Source: a virus. Taken from it: a DNA stretch of 22,273 bases. Positions 6,847-13,171 of this stretch are shown piece after piece. The notes below the pieces were generated by a model, which saw only the letters and a list, made by a program, of their open reading frames with translations, made no database searches and was not told the origin of the DNA. The translations under genes were made by a program, and so were the position numbers. The stretch's first letter is position 1. The number at the start of each line of letters is the position of its first letter. The stretch lies in IMG/VR virus record IMGVR_UViG_3300033388_004178, positions 881-23,153 of that record. One strand, written 5' to 3'.

Positions 6847-8309
6847 CAGAAAAACCCTCGCTTTTTCTTCTTGGGCACTCTAGCAGACGAAATCCGCCCA
6901 GCGCCGGCACGGCTGACGGTGTACATCAGGCACACCGCCACCGCGAAATCCCCGTGACGATAGGCCCCGCGGGCCCTTGTGCGGCGTTTTGCCACCCTTG
7001 GCTTCCCGTCGATCAACTCGACGAGCCGAAAATCGCCGAGGCATTCATCGTCAGCGGGAAGGTCGACGTGGCGCTCGGTGATCGCTTTGCGCAGTTCTGG
7101 CCATGACTGATCGTGCCACGTAGGCCCGAGGATGAACCCCTCGATCTGCGAGCCGAAACGCTCGGCGCCCCACTCGAAAAGGGCCTGACCGTTCCCGGTC
7201 TTGTCGACCGCGACCTTCCCGAGGCGCGGAGTGTTTCGAACCACGGCCTCGAGGATTTGCTCCTGCTGCGCTTGGGGCATGTTCCGAAGCTCGAGGGTGA
7301 TCCGCGCTTTTCGAACCTCGCCGAAGATCTGCGCGATGACCCACGAACACATATCCGACGATCGGCCGTAGTCAATCCCCGCAAAGCTCCCGCGCTGCGG
7401 GTTCAGCTTTTTGAGTTCGGGCAGGAGGACGGCCTCGATCCATGCCTCGCACTCGGCGGCGCGCTTGCCCCGTGAGAGTTCGAACCACTCGGGCCGCTGT
7501 TCCCACCTGATGACCTTGCAATCCTCGGCCCTGCATCGGTTCACCGCGTCGGGGTCAAAGTAGCCCGCGCCCTGTTTCGACGGAACGCAATCGAGTTCTT
7601 CGGCCGCCGCCTCGCCGTACGATGCACGAAGGTCGGCCTCCCACTGCTGCGCCCATTCGTCAGAGTACCGCTCGCCTTTCATCACGGCGATCCGCTCGGC
7701 CAGGCCCTGATCGATCGCGTCGCCCAGCGGGATCGAATGCAGCGACCATCCCGGGCGCGTTCCGTCTCGGACCTCTGAAAGTAGGACGTTGAAGTGGTTT
7801 GTTTCGCCGTAGTGCGTCGAGATCAGCGCGATGCGACCGCCCCACATCAGGAACGCCGTCGCGGCCTGCATGATCCCCTCGAGGTCGTCGACAAACGCGG
7901 CCTCGTCGATGATCGCAAACCCCTGCTTTCCGCGAAACTTGCGAGGCCGACCGGCGAGGGCATGGATCCGAAAGCCCCCCTCGAATTCGATCACGAGGAT
8001 TTTTACCTTGGCCTTACCGGGTCCCGTGTCTTCCTCCTCGACCCACACCTCGCCATGCAGCGCGCCGATCGCCTTTGCCCAATCCTCGCAATCTCGGATG
8101 AATTCCTTGGCGTCATCCTCGGCGTACGTCATGAAATAAACGTCCATCCCACCGGCCCCGGGCTTTTCGGTGGCGACGATGACAGCCTCGGCCGCGCTGG
8201 CCCACGTGACGCCCGTGCGCCTCGACTTCTCGCAGATTTTGACGGGCGCCCGATCGATGATCCACCGGCGCTGATACGGCAGCAGGATCGCGGCTTTCGG
8301 GACGCACAT
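6846..8309 (-). CDS. terL: Terminase large subunit (Mu gp28-like)
   Basis: The 487-residue ATPase/nuclease packages DNA into the prohead. The Walker A-like motif is CEKSRRTGVTWA near residues 26-37, the Walker B is FAIIDEAAFV with Asp135-Glu136, and a coupling-type motif LISTHYG follows near 162-168. The RNase H-like nuclease half shows GIDYGRSSD with Asp313, AVDKTGNG with Asp369, and HGDFAVAV with Asp454. The C-terminus is a basic KKKKR tail. The frame is open 43 codons further upstream, but those codons only mirror the DUF1353-like gene. I start at ATG 8309, which shares a TGATG with that gene's stop. The portal gene follows with another TGATG overlap. Confidence 0.95.
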   Translation of the reverse strand: MCVPKAAILLPYQRRWIIDRAPVKICEKSRRTGVTWASAAEAVIVATEKPGAGGMDVYFMTYAEDDAKEFIRDCEDWAKAIGALHGEVWVEEEDTGPGKAKVKILVIEFEGGFRIHALAGRPRKFRGKQGFAIIDEAAFVDDLEGIMQAATAFLMWGGRIALISTHYGETNHFNVLLSEVRDGTRPGWSLHSIPLGDAIDQGLAERIAVMKGERYSDEWAQQWEADLRASYGEAAAEELDCVPSKQGAGYFDPDAVNRCRAEDCKVIRWEQRPEWFELSRGKRAAECEAWIEAVLLPELKKLNPQRGSFAGIDYGRSSDMCSWVIAQIFGEVRKARITLELRNMPQAQQEQILEAVVRNTPRLGKVAVDKTGNGQALFEWGAERFGSQIEGFILGPTWHDQSWPELRKAITERHVDLPADDECLGDFRLVELIDGKPRVAKRRTRARGAYRHGDFAVAVCLMYTVSRAGAGRISSARVPKKKKRGFF

Positions 8310-8731
8310 CAGGGCACCGGGATCGCAGTGGTGGGGGCGACCTCGAGCTGTTCTTTCGTGGCGTGGCGCTTTCCGAACACGCGCAGCGCCCACACATACA
8401 AACGGGCGCGCCCCCTCGGCGTCCCGAGTTTTCGGCAATGCTCACCGAACAGCCGGTCGATCCGGCCTCGCAGGTTCAGCGGTAGCTGATCCTCGCGCAG
8501 CATCTGATAAAAGGCGTCGTGAACCAGCGACGCGCCGAGGTTTTCGGCCGTGTCCCTGACGCCTCCGCTCGTGCCATCCCACGCGTAACCCGAGCGGATC
8601 CACAGCATCCCTTCCCCGGTCAGGCGGTAATAAGCCGCCTCGACAACGTGCCCACGGATCGGCGTCAGGACGGCGTAATCCTCACGGGTGCGCCACCGAT
8701 AGGGGCTTAGACACTGGATCTCGAGGCTCAC
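8309..8731 (-). CDS. DUF1353-like phage protein
   Basis: This 140-residue protein has the DUF1353 core: IRSGYAWDGTSGGVRDTAEN near residues 45-64, then a helix GASLVHDAFYQMLREDQLPL near residues 66-85, and the helix RRIDRLFGEHCRKLG-like segment before a long C-terminal helix RLYVWALRVFG. Its biochemical function is not established; members are common in phages near lysis or structural genes, and some authors have suggested a tail or inner-virion role. I chose GTG at 8731, which forms GTGA with the upstream stop; the preceding open codons are shadow. The stop is shared with terL as TGATG. Confidence 0.75.
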   Translation of the reverse strand: MSLEIQCLSPYRWRTREDYAVLTPIRGHVVEAAYYRLTGEGMLWIRSGYAWDGTSGGVRDTAENLGASLVHDAFYQMLREDQLPLNLRGRIDRLFGEHCRKLGTPRGRARLYVWALRVFGKRHATKEQLEVAPTTAIPVP

Positions 8732-9597
8732 GACCAAATGTCTAGCGTTGAAAGGATCGCCGCCCTGATGCTGACGGCGCCCCCGAGTGATGCGGGCTGA
8801 TTGTCCAGCCATGCGAACTGCGCGTCGGCGGCGATGTCCGCGACGATCTGCTGACTGCTGACGTTCACGAAATCTCGAATCGCGTCGCCGTGAACCGCGA
8901 CGAGGTCGCGGCCGAGTTTCAGGGTCGCCTGAATGTCGCCGGCCTGGTTCGCTAGCTCGGTCTCGAGCAAAAGGCCCGCGACCACAAGCTCGAGATCGTC
9001 GATCACGTTCCCGCGCCGACGCTTGCCCTCCTTGATCGACGCGGCGCGGGCGTACACTTTTTCTCGCGTCTTTCTGTCGGGGTGTTCTGTTCCATCCTTG
9101 CGAAGCCAGGCGATCGTTTGCGTTCGGCTTTCGGCAAACAAAGCAGCGTCTCGCGTGTAAACAAAAGTCTCGCGCACAACCGGGCCGCCCTCGAAAAGCC
9201 AGGAGCCGTCAGCCTGTTTTGACCCGCTGGCGAAATACTCGATTTTTTGCAGCTCGCCTTTTTCGAATGTTTCCTTTTTTTTGAGGCGGATCGATAGGTT
9301 TCGCGTGTAGTCCAGATCTTTCGGTGGATCGAAAATCACAGCAGGCGCGGGCAGGTAATCGCCGATCCGCAGCGCCAGATCGTCGGGTCCGTTTTGAACG
9401 CTAACGATCTGTTCGATGCTGTCGAGGTCGGCCTGCGTCGGCTGTGACAGAAGCAAAACCTGGATCACGTCGCCGGAAACAGTGACGGCGTGGCACTCCG
9501 CGGCGATATTCTGATCGTCGCCGATCTGGCGCCGAAGTGTGAACGGATCGCAATCGCCGAGAGTGTCGGCCGACACGCTGAAAACGAGGCTCTGCAT
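8728..9597 (-). CDS. Unrecognised probable structural protein in the fibre block
   Basis: I do not recognise this 289-residue protein. The first 80 residues have alternating strands (SLVFSVSADTLG, AVTVSGDVIQVLLL, DDLALRIGDYLPAP). A charged middle follows (LSIRLKKKETFEKGELQKIE near 104-123, REKVYARAASIKEGKRRR near 183-200), and then a mostly helical C-terminal third. There is no signal peptide, membrane segment or catalytic motif. The start ATG shares TGATG with the stop of the beta-rich protein upstream, so both are probably translated together, and the product may be a fibre accessory, baseplate or head-fibre protein. The middle region is also compatible with a chaperone for the fibres. These roles are inference from context only. 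Confidence 0.7.
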   Translation of the reverse strand: MQSLVFSVSADTLGDCDPFTLRRQIGDDQNIAAECHAVTVSGDVIQVLLLSQPTQADLDSIEQIVSVQNGPDDLALRIGDYLPAPAVIFDPPKDLDYTRNLSIRLKKKETFEKGELQKIEYFASGSKQADGSWLFEGGPVVRETFVYTRDAALFAESRTQTIAWLRKDGTEHPDRKTREKVYARAASIKEGKRRRGNVIDDLELVVAGLLLETELANQAGDIQATLKLGRDLVAVHGDAIRDFVNVSSQQIVADIAADAQFAWLDNQPASLGGAVSIRAAILSTLDIWS

Positions 9598-10079
9598 CAC
9601 GACGAAAGCCTGATCCCCATTAGCCGGCGCGCCTGAACGTTGATCGTGCCGCCCGCGATATCCTTCACGCAGCCGTAAAACGTCGATCCGTCAGATACGG
9701 AAACGAAAACAGCGGTCGATCCGAGGTAGAGGGGATCGTTTGCGCTGTCCTGTTCCGCTCGCCGGATTGTGTCAGCGCTAGGCGCGGCCGGATTGTTTAC
9801 AGCGATCCCGAATTCGGCTTTGCTGTTTGCGTTTGTTCCCGCATACCAGCCCTCGAACCAGATCATCCACGTGCCACCCTTCCCGGTCGGCACGGTGTAA
9901 CCGCCGCTCGTCGCATCGACAAAACCGCCGCTCACATTCAGTGTCGACGTGATCGGAATGTTGAAATAGTCGATCGCCCCGCCAGCGCCACCACCGGGCA
10001 GCGTATCGGTCGCAGGATTGAACGCCCGATATCCTCGCTTTGTAGCGAGGTCGACGACGAGGGGATCGACGACGGCCAC
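9597..10079 (-). CDS. Fibre or decoration protein with beta-sandwich (C1q/TNF-like pattern) domain
   Basis: The 160-residue protein begins with LVVDLATKRGYRAFNPATD, almost the same motif as the neighbouring protein (residues 11-29 there), so the two probably share an attachment or assembly module. After a Gly-rich linker (PGGGAGGAIDYF), residues 40-160 form a strand-rich domain: GGTWMIWFEGWYAG, AEFGIAVNN, STAVFVSVSDGSTFYGCVKD and INVQARRLMGIRLS. The rhythm recalls trimeric C1q/TNF-like sandwich domains found on phage fibres, which bind receptors or decorate capsids. It starts with GTG three bases after the upstream stop and ends in a TGATG overlap. The fold call is inference. Confidence 0.75.
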   Translation of the reverse strand: MAVVDPLVVDLATKRGYRAFNPATDTLPGGGAGGAIDYFNIPITSTLNVSGGFVDATSGGYTVPTGKGGTWMIWFEGWYAGTNANSKAEFGIAVNNPAAPSADTIRRAEQDSANDPLYLGSTAVFVSVSDGSTFYGCVKDIAGGTINVQARRLMGIRLSS

Positions 10080-10082
10080 GGG

Positions 10083-10598
10083 CTAGAGCTGAATCGGGGG
10101 CTCGACACCGACGATCATCGTCGTGGTGGTGGCCGCGGTTCCGATCAAAACGAGGTTGTCGGGGTTGGCGAGACCGGATGCGGCGAGGTCAGACGACGGG
10201 ATCAGGCCGCCCGGGTTCGCGTCGCTCAAAAAGTAGGTTTCGCCCTTCGTCAGGCCGCCCACGGCGACGCCGTCGATGATCGCATCCCATTCGCCGGTCG
10301 TCAGCGTCAGGGGTCCGCAAGTCACAATGCCCACAGCCTCGGTGTCGGCGGCTGCGTTGCAAGCGAGGCCGACGATGCACGAGGGATTAGCGGCGTTTGC
10401 CTGTCCCTCGGCGTAGGTGTCCGCGCCTGTTGCGGTCGGGTACACGGGGGCGCCGATGGTGATCGCGCCGTCGGCGATCCCCTGAATGACGTTATCGCCG
10501 ATTCCGAGTGAATCGGTCGCAGGGTTGAAGAACCGATAACCGCGTTTGGTCGTCAGGTCCTTGATCAAGGGGATAGCGGATGCTTGGGGTGTCGCCAT
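10083..10598 (-). CDS. Fibre or head-decoration protein with shared N-terminal and C-terminal modules
   Basis: The 171-residue protein combines two modules seen in its neighbours. Near residues 11-30 it has IKDLTTKRGYRFFNPATD, shared with the 9597-10079 product. From about residue 40 it has a beta-rich domain with GAPVYPTATGADTYAE, CIVGLACNAAADTEAV, then LTLTTGEWDAIIDGVAVGGL and KGETYFLSDANPGGL, ending MIVGVEPPIQL. The last part aligns by eye with the C-terminus of the 10617-11156 product (LTTAQWDAV, GGLTPAATYFLD, AIEGDGPIPL). Such GLTxGxTYFLS domains recur at phage fibre tips, so a structural surface role is likely. The ATG at 10598 has a moderate GAAAGAAG ribosome-binding site. No enzyme motif is seen. 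Confidence 0.78.
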   Translation of the reverse strand: MATPQASAIPLIKDLTTKRGYRFFNPATDSLGIGDNVIQGIADGAITIGAPVYPTATGADTYAEGQANAANPSCIVGLACNAAADTEAVGIVTCGPLTLTTGEWDAIIDGVAVGGLTKGETYFLSDANPGGLIPSSDLAASGLANPDNLVLIGTAATTTTMIVGVEPPIQL

Positions 10599-10616
10599 GA
10601 TTGTGCTTCTTTCGGG

Positions 10617-11156
10617 CTAAAGCGGGATCGGTCCGTCTCCCTCGATTGCGAATTCGGTCGCTGAAAGCGCTCGGCCGACTTGGACCAAAAAGCCGGCATC
10701 GGTCGGTGTCCTGGTAAGCATGCCAGAAACGGGGTCGAGGAAGTAAGTCGCGGCCGGTGTCAAGCCCCCGACCTCGCCGGTCACGGCGTCCCATTGGGCG
10801 GTCGTGAGTGCGAAACAGCCGCTCGTGCGATAGCTGACGGCGAATCCTGGCGTCGCGGCGCTGACGGCGATCCCGGCGAAACACGCGTTCGGAAGGGTCG
10901 CCGAGTTGGCCAGGCCGACGCCGGCGCCGAGGGGATCGGTGTACAGGGGCTGCCCGATCTCGACGGCCTCGAGGACCGGAGCGCTGCAGACGTCATCCGT
11001 CCCCGGTGTTCCCGGTGGGCCCTGCGGTCCCCCGATCGACTTGACGACGGTCGTCGGGTTTTTGACGACGGTCGAGGACCCTGGGGTCGAGATCGGGGTG
11101 ACCTTCGTGCGGGCGTATGCTCTGACACGGCCGCGCGTGACGACCGGCGTCCCCAC
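10617..11156 (-). CDS. Collagen-like fibre protein
   Basis: This 179-residue protein has a short basic N-terminus, a Ser/Thr/Val-rich linker (TPGSSTVVKNPTTVVKSIG), a collagen-like run of four Gly-X-Y triplets (GPQGPPGTPGTD, near residues 44-55), and a beta-rich C-terminal domain. That domain (ALTTAQWDAVTGEVGGLTPA, TYFLDPVSGML, ATEFAIEGDGPIPL) repeats the one in the 10083-10598 product. Gly-X-Y runs trimerise in phage fibres and head fibres. The frame extends far upstream but those codons mirror the 11156-11530 gene; I start at GTG 11156, which shares a G with the stop of that gene (TAGTG). The product is likely a trimeric surface fibre; whether tail or head is not shown. Confidence 0.82.
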   Translation of the reverse strand: MGTPVVTRGRVRAYARTKVTPISTPGSSTVVKNPTTVVKSIGGPQGPPGTPGTDDVCSAPVLEAVEIGQPLYTDPLGAGVGLANSATLPNACFAGIAVSAATPGFAVSYRTSGCFALTTAQWDAVTGEVGGLTPAATYFLDPVSGMLTRTPTDAGFLVQVGRALSATEFAIEGDGPIPL

Positions 11157-11530
11157 TACGGCGCAGCCTCGCCGACGGTGAACCGTCCGTCCTGAATGGT
11201 CCGCAGCGGCGCCCCGCTGCCCGTGGGCTGCGCGCGTACCCGGTACATGTACTGACCGGCGGCCGGCATATCCGCATCGGCGACCGAAAGCGTCAACTGC
11301 CCGAGGGTCGGGTCGCCACCGAAGCTCGCAGTCATGTTCGCCACGGTGGCCAGCGTCAGCGCGTCGAAAACGATCGCGCTTTGAATGTCGAGGTTCGAAA
11401 AATCGCGCGGCTGGCCGCACTCGTCGACGTGGTCGAACGTCCGCTCGAAAAGCTCGCCCGTGCGGATCACATCGGTGAACCCCCCGATCGGGACGTTCGC
11501 GATCCCGGCCTCGTTGAATGTGACCGCCAC
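11156..11530 (-). CDS. Small beta-rich virion protein, fibre or baseplate adaptor candidate
   Basis: The 124-residue product has an N-terminal strand-rich pattern: RTGELFERTFDHVDECG near 23-39, FSNLDIQSAIVFDALT near 43-58, and a C-terminal AGQYMYRVRAQP with a closing RTIQDGRFTVGEAAP. This resembles the small immunoglobulin-like or BppU N-terminal-like proteins that connect fibres to the virion (gained strand, turn, then a YxYRVxA strand). Its stop overlaps the collagen-like fibre start as TAGTG, which supports a partner role. It starts with GTG at 11530 just downstream of a strong terminator, so it may be the first gene of a transcript, although no clear promoter is seen directly upstream. 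Identification is tentative. Confidence 0.7.
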   Translation of the reverse strand: MAVTFNEAGIANVPIGGFTDVIRTGELFERTFDHVDECGQPRDFSNLDIQSAIVFDALTLATVANMTASFGGDPTLGQLTLSVADADMPAAGQYMYRVRAQPTGSGAPLRTIQDGRFTVGEAAP

Positions 11531-11559
11531 GCCGAAAGCATAGCACGCGCGCAGGGCGC

Positions 11560-11600
11560 AAAAAATCCCCTACCCGCACAGCCCTGGCGGCGGGTAGGGG
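11560..11600 (-). terminator. Rho-independent terminator (minus strand)
   Basis: On the minus strand an 11-bp perfect inverted repeat (CCCCTACCCGC / GCGGGTAGGGG) is separated by a loop of about 12 bases and followed by A and a run of about six T. It lies between the small membrane ORF upstream and the fibre genes downstream, so those genes need readthrough, antitermination or their own promoter. Confidence 0.85.
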
Positions 11601-11640
11601 CACGAGCACCACACTCGCTATGTGTTCGGGATCCTAGCCG

Positions 11641-11751
11641 CTAGCAGCTTTGAAGGGCAACGACGCAGATCCAGCCCAGCAGGACCGCCCACGTGAGGGC
11701 TGATGCTGCTTTGCCAAGGTGTGAAAGGGCCTGCAGTGCTGATCGAATCAC
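11641..11751 (-). CDS. Possible 36-residue single-pass membrane peptide
   Basis: A GTG-started ORF encodes an amphipathic start (IRSALQALSHLGKAAS) followed by a hydrophobic segment ALTWAVLLGWICVVAL and ends QSC. The pattern fits a small membrane peptide such as a holin-like or pinholin-type protein, but there is no clear ribosome-binding site and no neighbour overlaps it. It ends about 40 bases before the terminator at 11560-11600, so it could be the last gene of the upstream transcript. It may also be a chance ORF; the hydrophobic segment is the only support. Confidence 0.35.
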   Translation of the reverse strand: MIRSALQALSHLGKAASALTWAVLLGWICVVALQSC

Positions 11752-11787
11752 GAGGGCATGAACCAGCCCGTCGCAGGTCTATTCCGG

Positions 11788-11864
11788 CGCCCCGGCGAGG
11801 AGTCGAACCTCGCACCGCGGGCGACTCTTCGATGACCCCGCGGACCCGTCCACCGGGCCGGGGC
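11788..11864 (-). other. tRNA-like structure with abnormal anticodon arm
   Basis: On the minus strand a 77-base segment has a perfect 7-bp acceptor stem (GCCCCGG with CCGGGGC) and a canonical T arm: CGAGG, loop TTCGACT, CCTCG. A weak D-like hairpin has a GG-containing loop. The centre instead holds a 7-bp stem (CCGCGGG / CCCGCGG) with a 15-base loop, and no 5-bp stem with 7-base loop can be drawn, so no anticodon can be assigned. The 3' end is followed by CCG, not CCA. It may be a degenerate phage tRNA, a tRNA mimic, or a tRNA-derived attachment site. The promoter-like TTGACA repeat begins at the next base (11865). Confidence 0.5.
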
Positions 11865-11896
11865 TTGACACTTTTCGTCGGCTCCGGTCCCCTATT
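11865..11896 (+). repeat. Direct repeat copy 1: TTGACAC-N14-GGTCCCCTATT
   Basis: The same bipartite sequence occurs at 21548-21579 with identical spacing (TTGACA, 15 bases, GGTCCCCTATT). Read rightward it looks like a -35 box with an over-long spacer before a TATT box; it abuts the tRNA-like structure. Its role is not clear from sequence: a phage promoter or operator, or part of an attachment or processing site. Confidence 0.6.
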
Positions 11897-11929
11897 GAAC
11901 TGTTGGCCAGGACCCCGGCCGTGTCACTT

Positions 11930-12256
11930 TCACCGTCGCTTGGCCCGGGCTGGTGCGCCATGGTGGGCGATGCGCTGATCGATTGCTCGGATCAGGTTGT
12001 CGTGATGCTGCTGCGCCCGGTCTTGTCGGCGCTTCTCGGCCTCGACCTTTTCAGCTTCGGCGGCCGCCTCGAGTTCATCGCGCTTTCGCTGCTGTTCGGC
12101 GTAGATCGGCGCCATGGCCTCGGCGTTGATCTCGGCGTACAGCTTCGGGTCGGTTTTCGCAGCCTTGCTCATCAGGGCCAGGTCCTCGCCCGTGGCGCAG
12201 TTTGTCGCGCGTCGGGTGATTGCGGCTTTCAGGGTCTCGCGTTCAGCTTTCGTCAT
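11930..12256 (-). CDS. Small coiled-coil protein of unknown function, next to terS
   Basis: The 108-residue product is almost entirely charged helix. It opens TKAERETLKAAITRRATNC and continues with a long coiled-coil-like stretch (YAEQQRKRDELEAAAEAEKV near 51-70, then EKRRQDRAQQHHDNL), ending in a basic HGAPARAKRR tail. I do not recognise a family. It overlaps the small terminase gene by 14 bases and is therefore probably translated with it, so an accessory packaging or DNA-binding role is possible. It is the last gene before about 400 bp holding the tRNA-like structure and a terminator. There is no membrane segment, signal peptide or cysteine pair motif beyond one Cys. Confidence 0.7.
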   Translation of the reverse strand: MTKAERETLKAAITRRATNCATGEDLALMSKAAKTDPKLYAEINAEAMAPIYAEQQRKRDELEAAAEAEKVEAEKRRQDRAQQHHDNLIRAIDQRIAHHGAPARAKRR

Positions 12257-12710
12257 CGTCTTTCGCTTTCGTCGCGTCGAGGGCCTCGAGGCCGAGCGCT
12301 TTCAGGGCGTAGGAGCGGCGCGCGTCCTCGGTCCCGTCATCGCCCCCGGCGAGGTCTTTCGGGGTTACTACGGTGTGGGTCGACTTGTCGCCCATGTCCG
12401 CAAGGTGTTTCGATAGATGGATCAGCACCGAGGCGGCACCCTTGGCCTCGGGGTTCCGGACGAAATCGAACATCAGGTCGACGACCTCCTCGCCCCCCTT
12501 GGCCTTGCCAGTCTCGCGGGCGAGATCGATCACTCCCTTGGGATCGTCCTTTCGCCAGCGGATCAGGGTCTTTTCGGCGACCCCCAAAAGGCCGGCGGTT
12601 CGCTTCCAACTGAACCCCATGCGGCCCGCGGCCTCGACGACGCCGAGGATTCGCTTGCGTTCGCCCTCGCTTTTGCTCTGCCATCCCGAACCGGGTTCAT
12701 TCGCTGTCAT
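12243..12710 (-). CDS. terS: Terminase small subunit candidate (helix-turn-helix)
   Basis: The 155-residue protein has an N-terminal helix-turn-helix: ERKRILGVVEAAGRMGFSWK near residues 15-34, then RTAGLLGVAEKTLIRWRKDD. This is the DNA-recognition layout of phage small terminases. A helical middle follows (EEVVDLMFDFVRNPEAKGAA, SVLIHLSKHLADMGDKSTHT), and then an acidic tail. Small terminases bind the packaging site and hand DNA to the large subunit. I chose ATG at 12710 because GAGG lies seven bases before it; an ATG at 12731 would add seven residues. It lies 3.9 kb upstream of terL, separated by the fibre block, an unusual gap for this pair. The assignment rests on the motif and location. 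Confidence 0.72.
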   Translation of the reverse strand: MTANEPGSGWQSKSEGERKRILGVVEAAGRMGFSWKRTAGLLGVAEKTLIRWRKDDPKGVIDLARETGKAKGGEEVVDLMFDFVRNPEAKGAASVLIHLSKHLADMGDKSTHTVVTPKDLAGGDDGTEDARRSYALKALGLEALDATKAKDDDES

Positions 12711-12761
12711 ACGCGGACCTCGCGCAGTCATGCTATCGCGCCCCCTTCGCGCGGTGTGCGC

Positions 12762-12893
12762 TCATCTTAGCACCGGCTTTCGCAGTCCAAAAACGCGCGC
12801 CAGTCGCGTGCGCTGGAACACCATCCCAACCCGCCAGCCGCCCCAGTGCTTAGAGGCGAGCCAGCGGTGGGCGAGTGTTTCGTTAGTACTCAC
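12762..12893 (-). CDS. 43-residue protein, paralogue of the N-terminus of the 13950-14348 product
   Basis: The product begins MSTNETLAHRWLASKHWGG and WRVGMVFQ, which matches by eye the opening of the 132-residue protein at 13950-14348 (MRTTNEKIARDWLQS, then SGWQLGMM). It then ends early in a basic ARVFGLRKPVLR. It may be a truncated duplicate. The GTG at 12893 overlaps the previous stop as GTGA and lies directly after junction repeat copy 1, whose GGTGGGGAG supplies the ribosome-binding site. It is the last gene of the small-gene accessory block; no function can be assigned. Confidence 0.65.
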   Translation of the reverse strand: MSTNETLAHRWLASKHWGGWRVGMVFQRTRLARVFGLRKPVLR

Positions 12894-13171
12894 TCCCCAC
12901 CTCCTAGCGCCTGGATAGCCGCCCATGCTGCGGTGCAGATGTCTGGACCCGCGTGAGCCAGGGTCATGCGGCCATTGTCGACTACGAAAGCGAGTTCGGG
13001 CGCCTCCATGTGAACCGCGATTAGAGTCCATCCTTTCGCCTCGGCCGCCTCGCGCACCCGCTGGGGGGCGATGAGTTCGGCGTAGGCGCGCTTGGTGATG
13101 CCGAGAATAGAGAGCGCTTTCCATGCGCCCTGCGGCAGTTCCCCCGCGATGTGCTCCCATGCTTCTTTTGT
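12890..13171 (-). CDS. 3' part of a frameshifted accessory gene, ending in the AIQALGGGE tail
   Basis: From about 13171 this frame reads as a coherent protein: KTKEAWEHIAGELPQGAWKA, then SILGITKRAYAELIAPQRVR, EAAEAKGWTLIAVHMEAPEL, and a strand pair ending in AWAAIQALGGGE. There is no ATG, GTG or TTG for it in the right place, and the frame further upstream looks like shadow. The natural 5' half is the 13021-13383 frame. Moving back one base at the AAAA run (13165-13168) joins them into one 164-residue protein. So this is either a programmed -1 frameshift, a mutation or a sequencing error in the A run. Its C-terminus is encoded by junction repeat copy 1. Function is unknown. Confidence 0.6.
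   Translation of the reverse strand, partial: TKEAWEHIAGELPQGAWKALSILGITKRAYAELIAPQRVREAAEAKGWTLIAVHMEAPELAFVVDNGRMTLAHAGPDICTAAWAAIQALGGGE
12892..12919 (-). repeat. Gene-junction repeat, copy 1
   Basis: On the minus strand the 28-bp unit reads GCWATCCAGGCGCTAGG, then RGGTGGGGAGT. It encodes AIQALGGGE at the end of the frameshifted gene, provides GGAGGTGGGGAG as ribosome-binding region, and ends inside the GTGA overlap that starts the next gene at 12893. This copy carries an A at the variable R position. Confidence 0.9.

Noticed and set aside
8310-8438. Extension of the large terminase to 8438
   Set aside because: The extra 43 residues are shadow of the DUF1353-like gene and precede a good ATG in a TGATG overlap.
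11156-11612. N-terminal 152 codons of the long minus-strand frame 10617-11612
   Set aside because: They are Arg-rich shadow of the 11156-11530 gene in another frame; the real start is the GTG at 11156 in the TAGTG overlap.
11788-11864. Calling a specific functional tRNA
   Set aside because: No 5-bp anticodon stem with a 7-base loop can be drawn, and CCA is not encoded; only a tRNA-like structure is supported.
8309-12710. A cos or pac site near the terminase genes
   Set aside because: I saw no sequence that can be identified as a packaging site by eye; read-end mapping would be needed.
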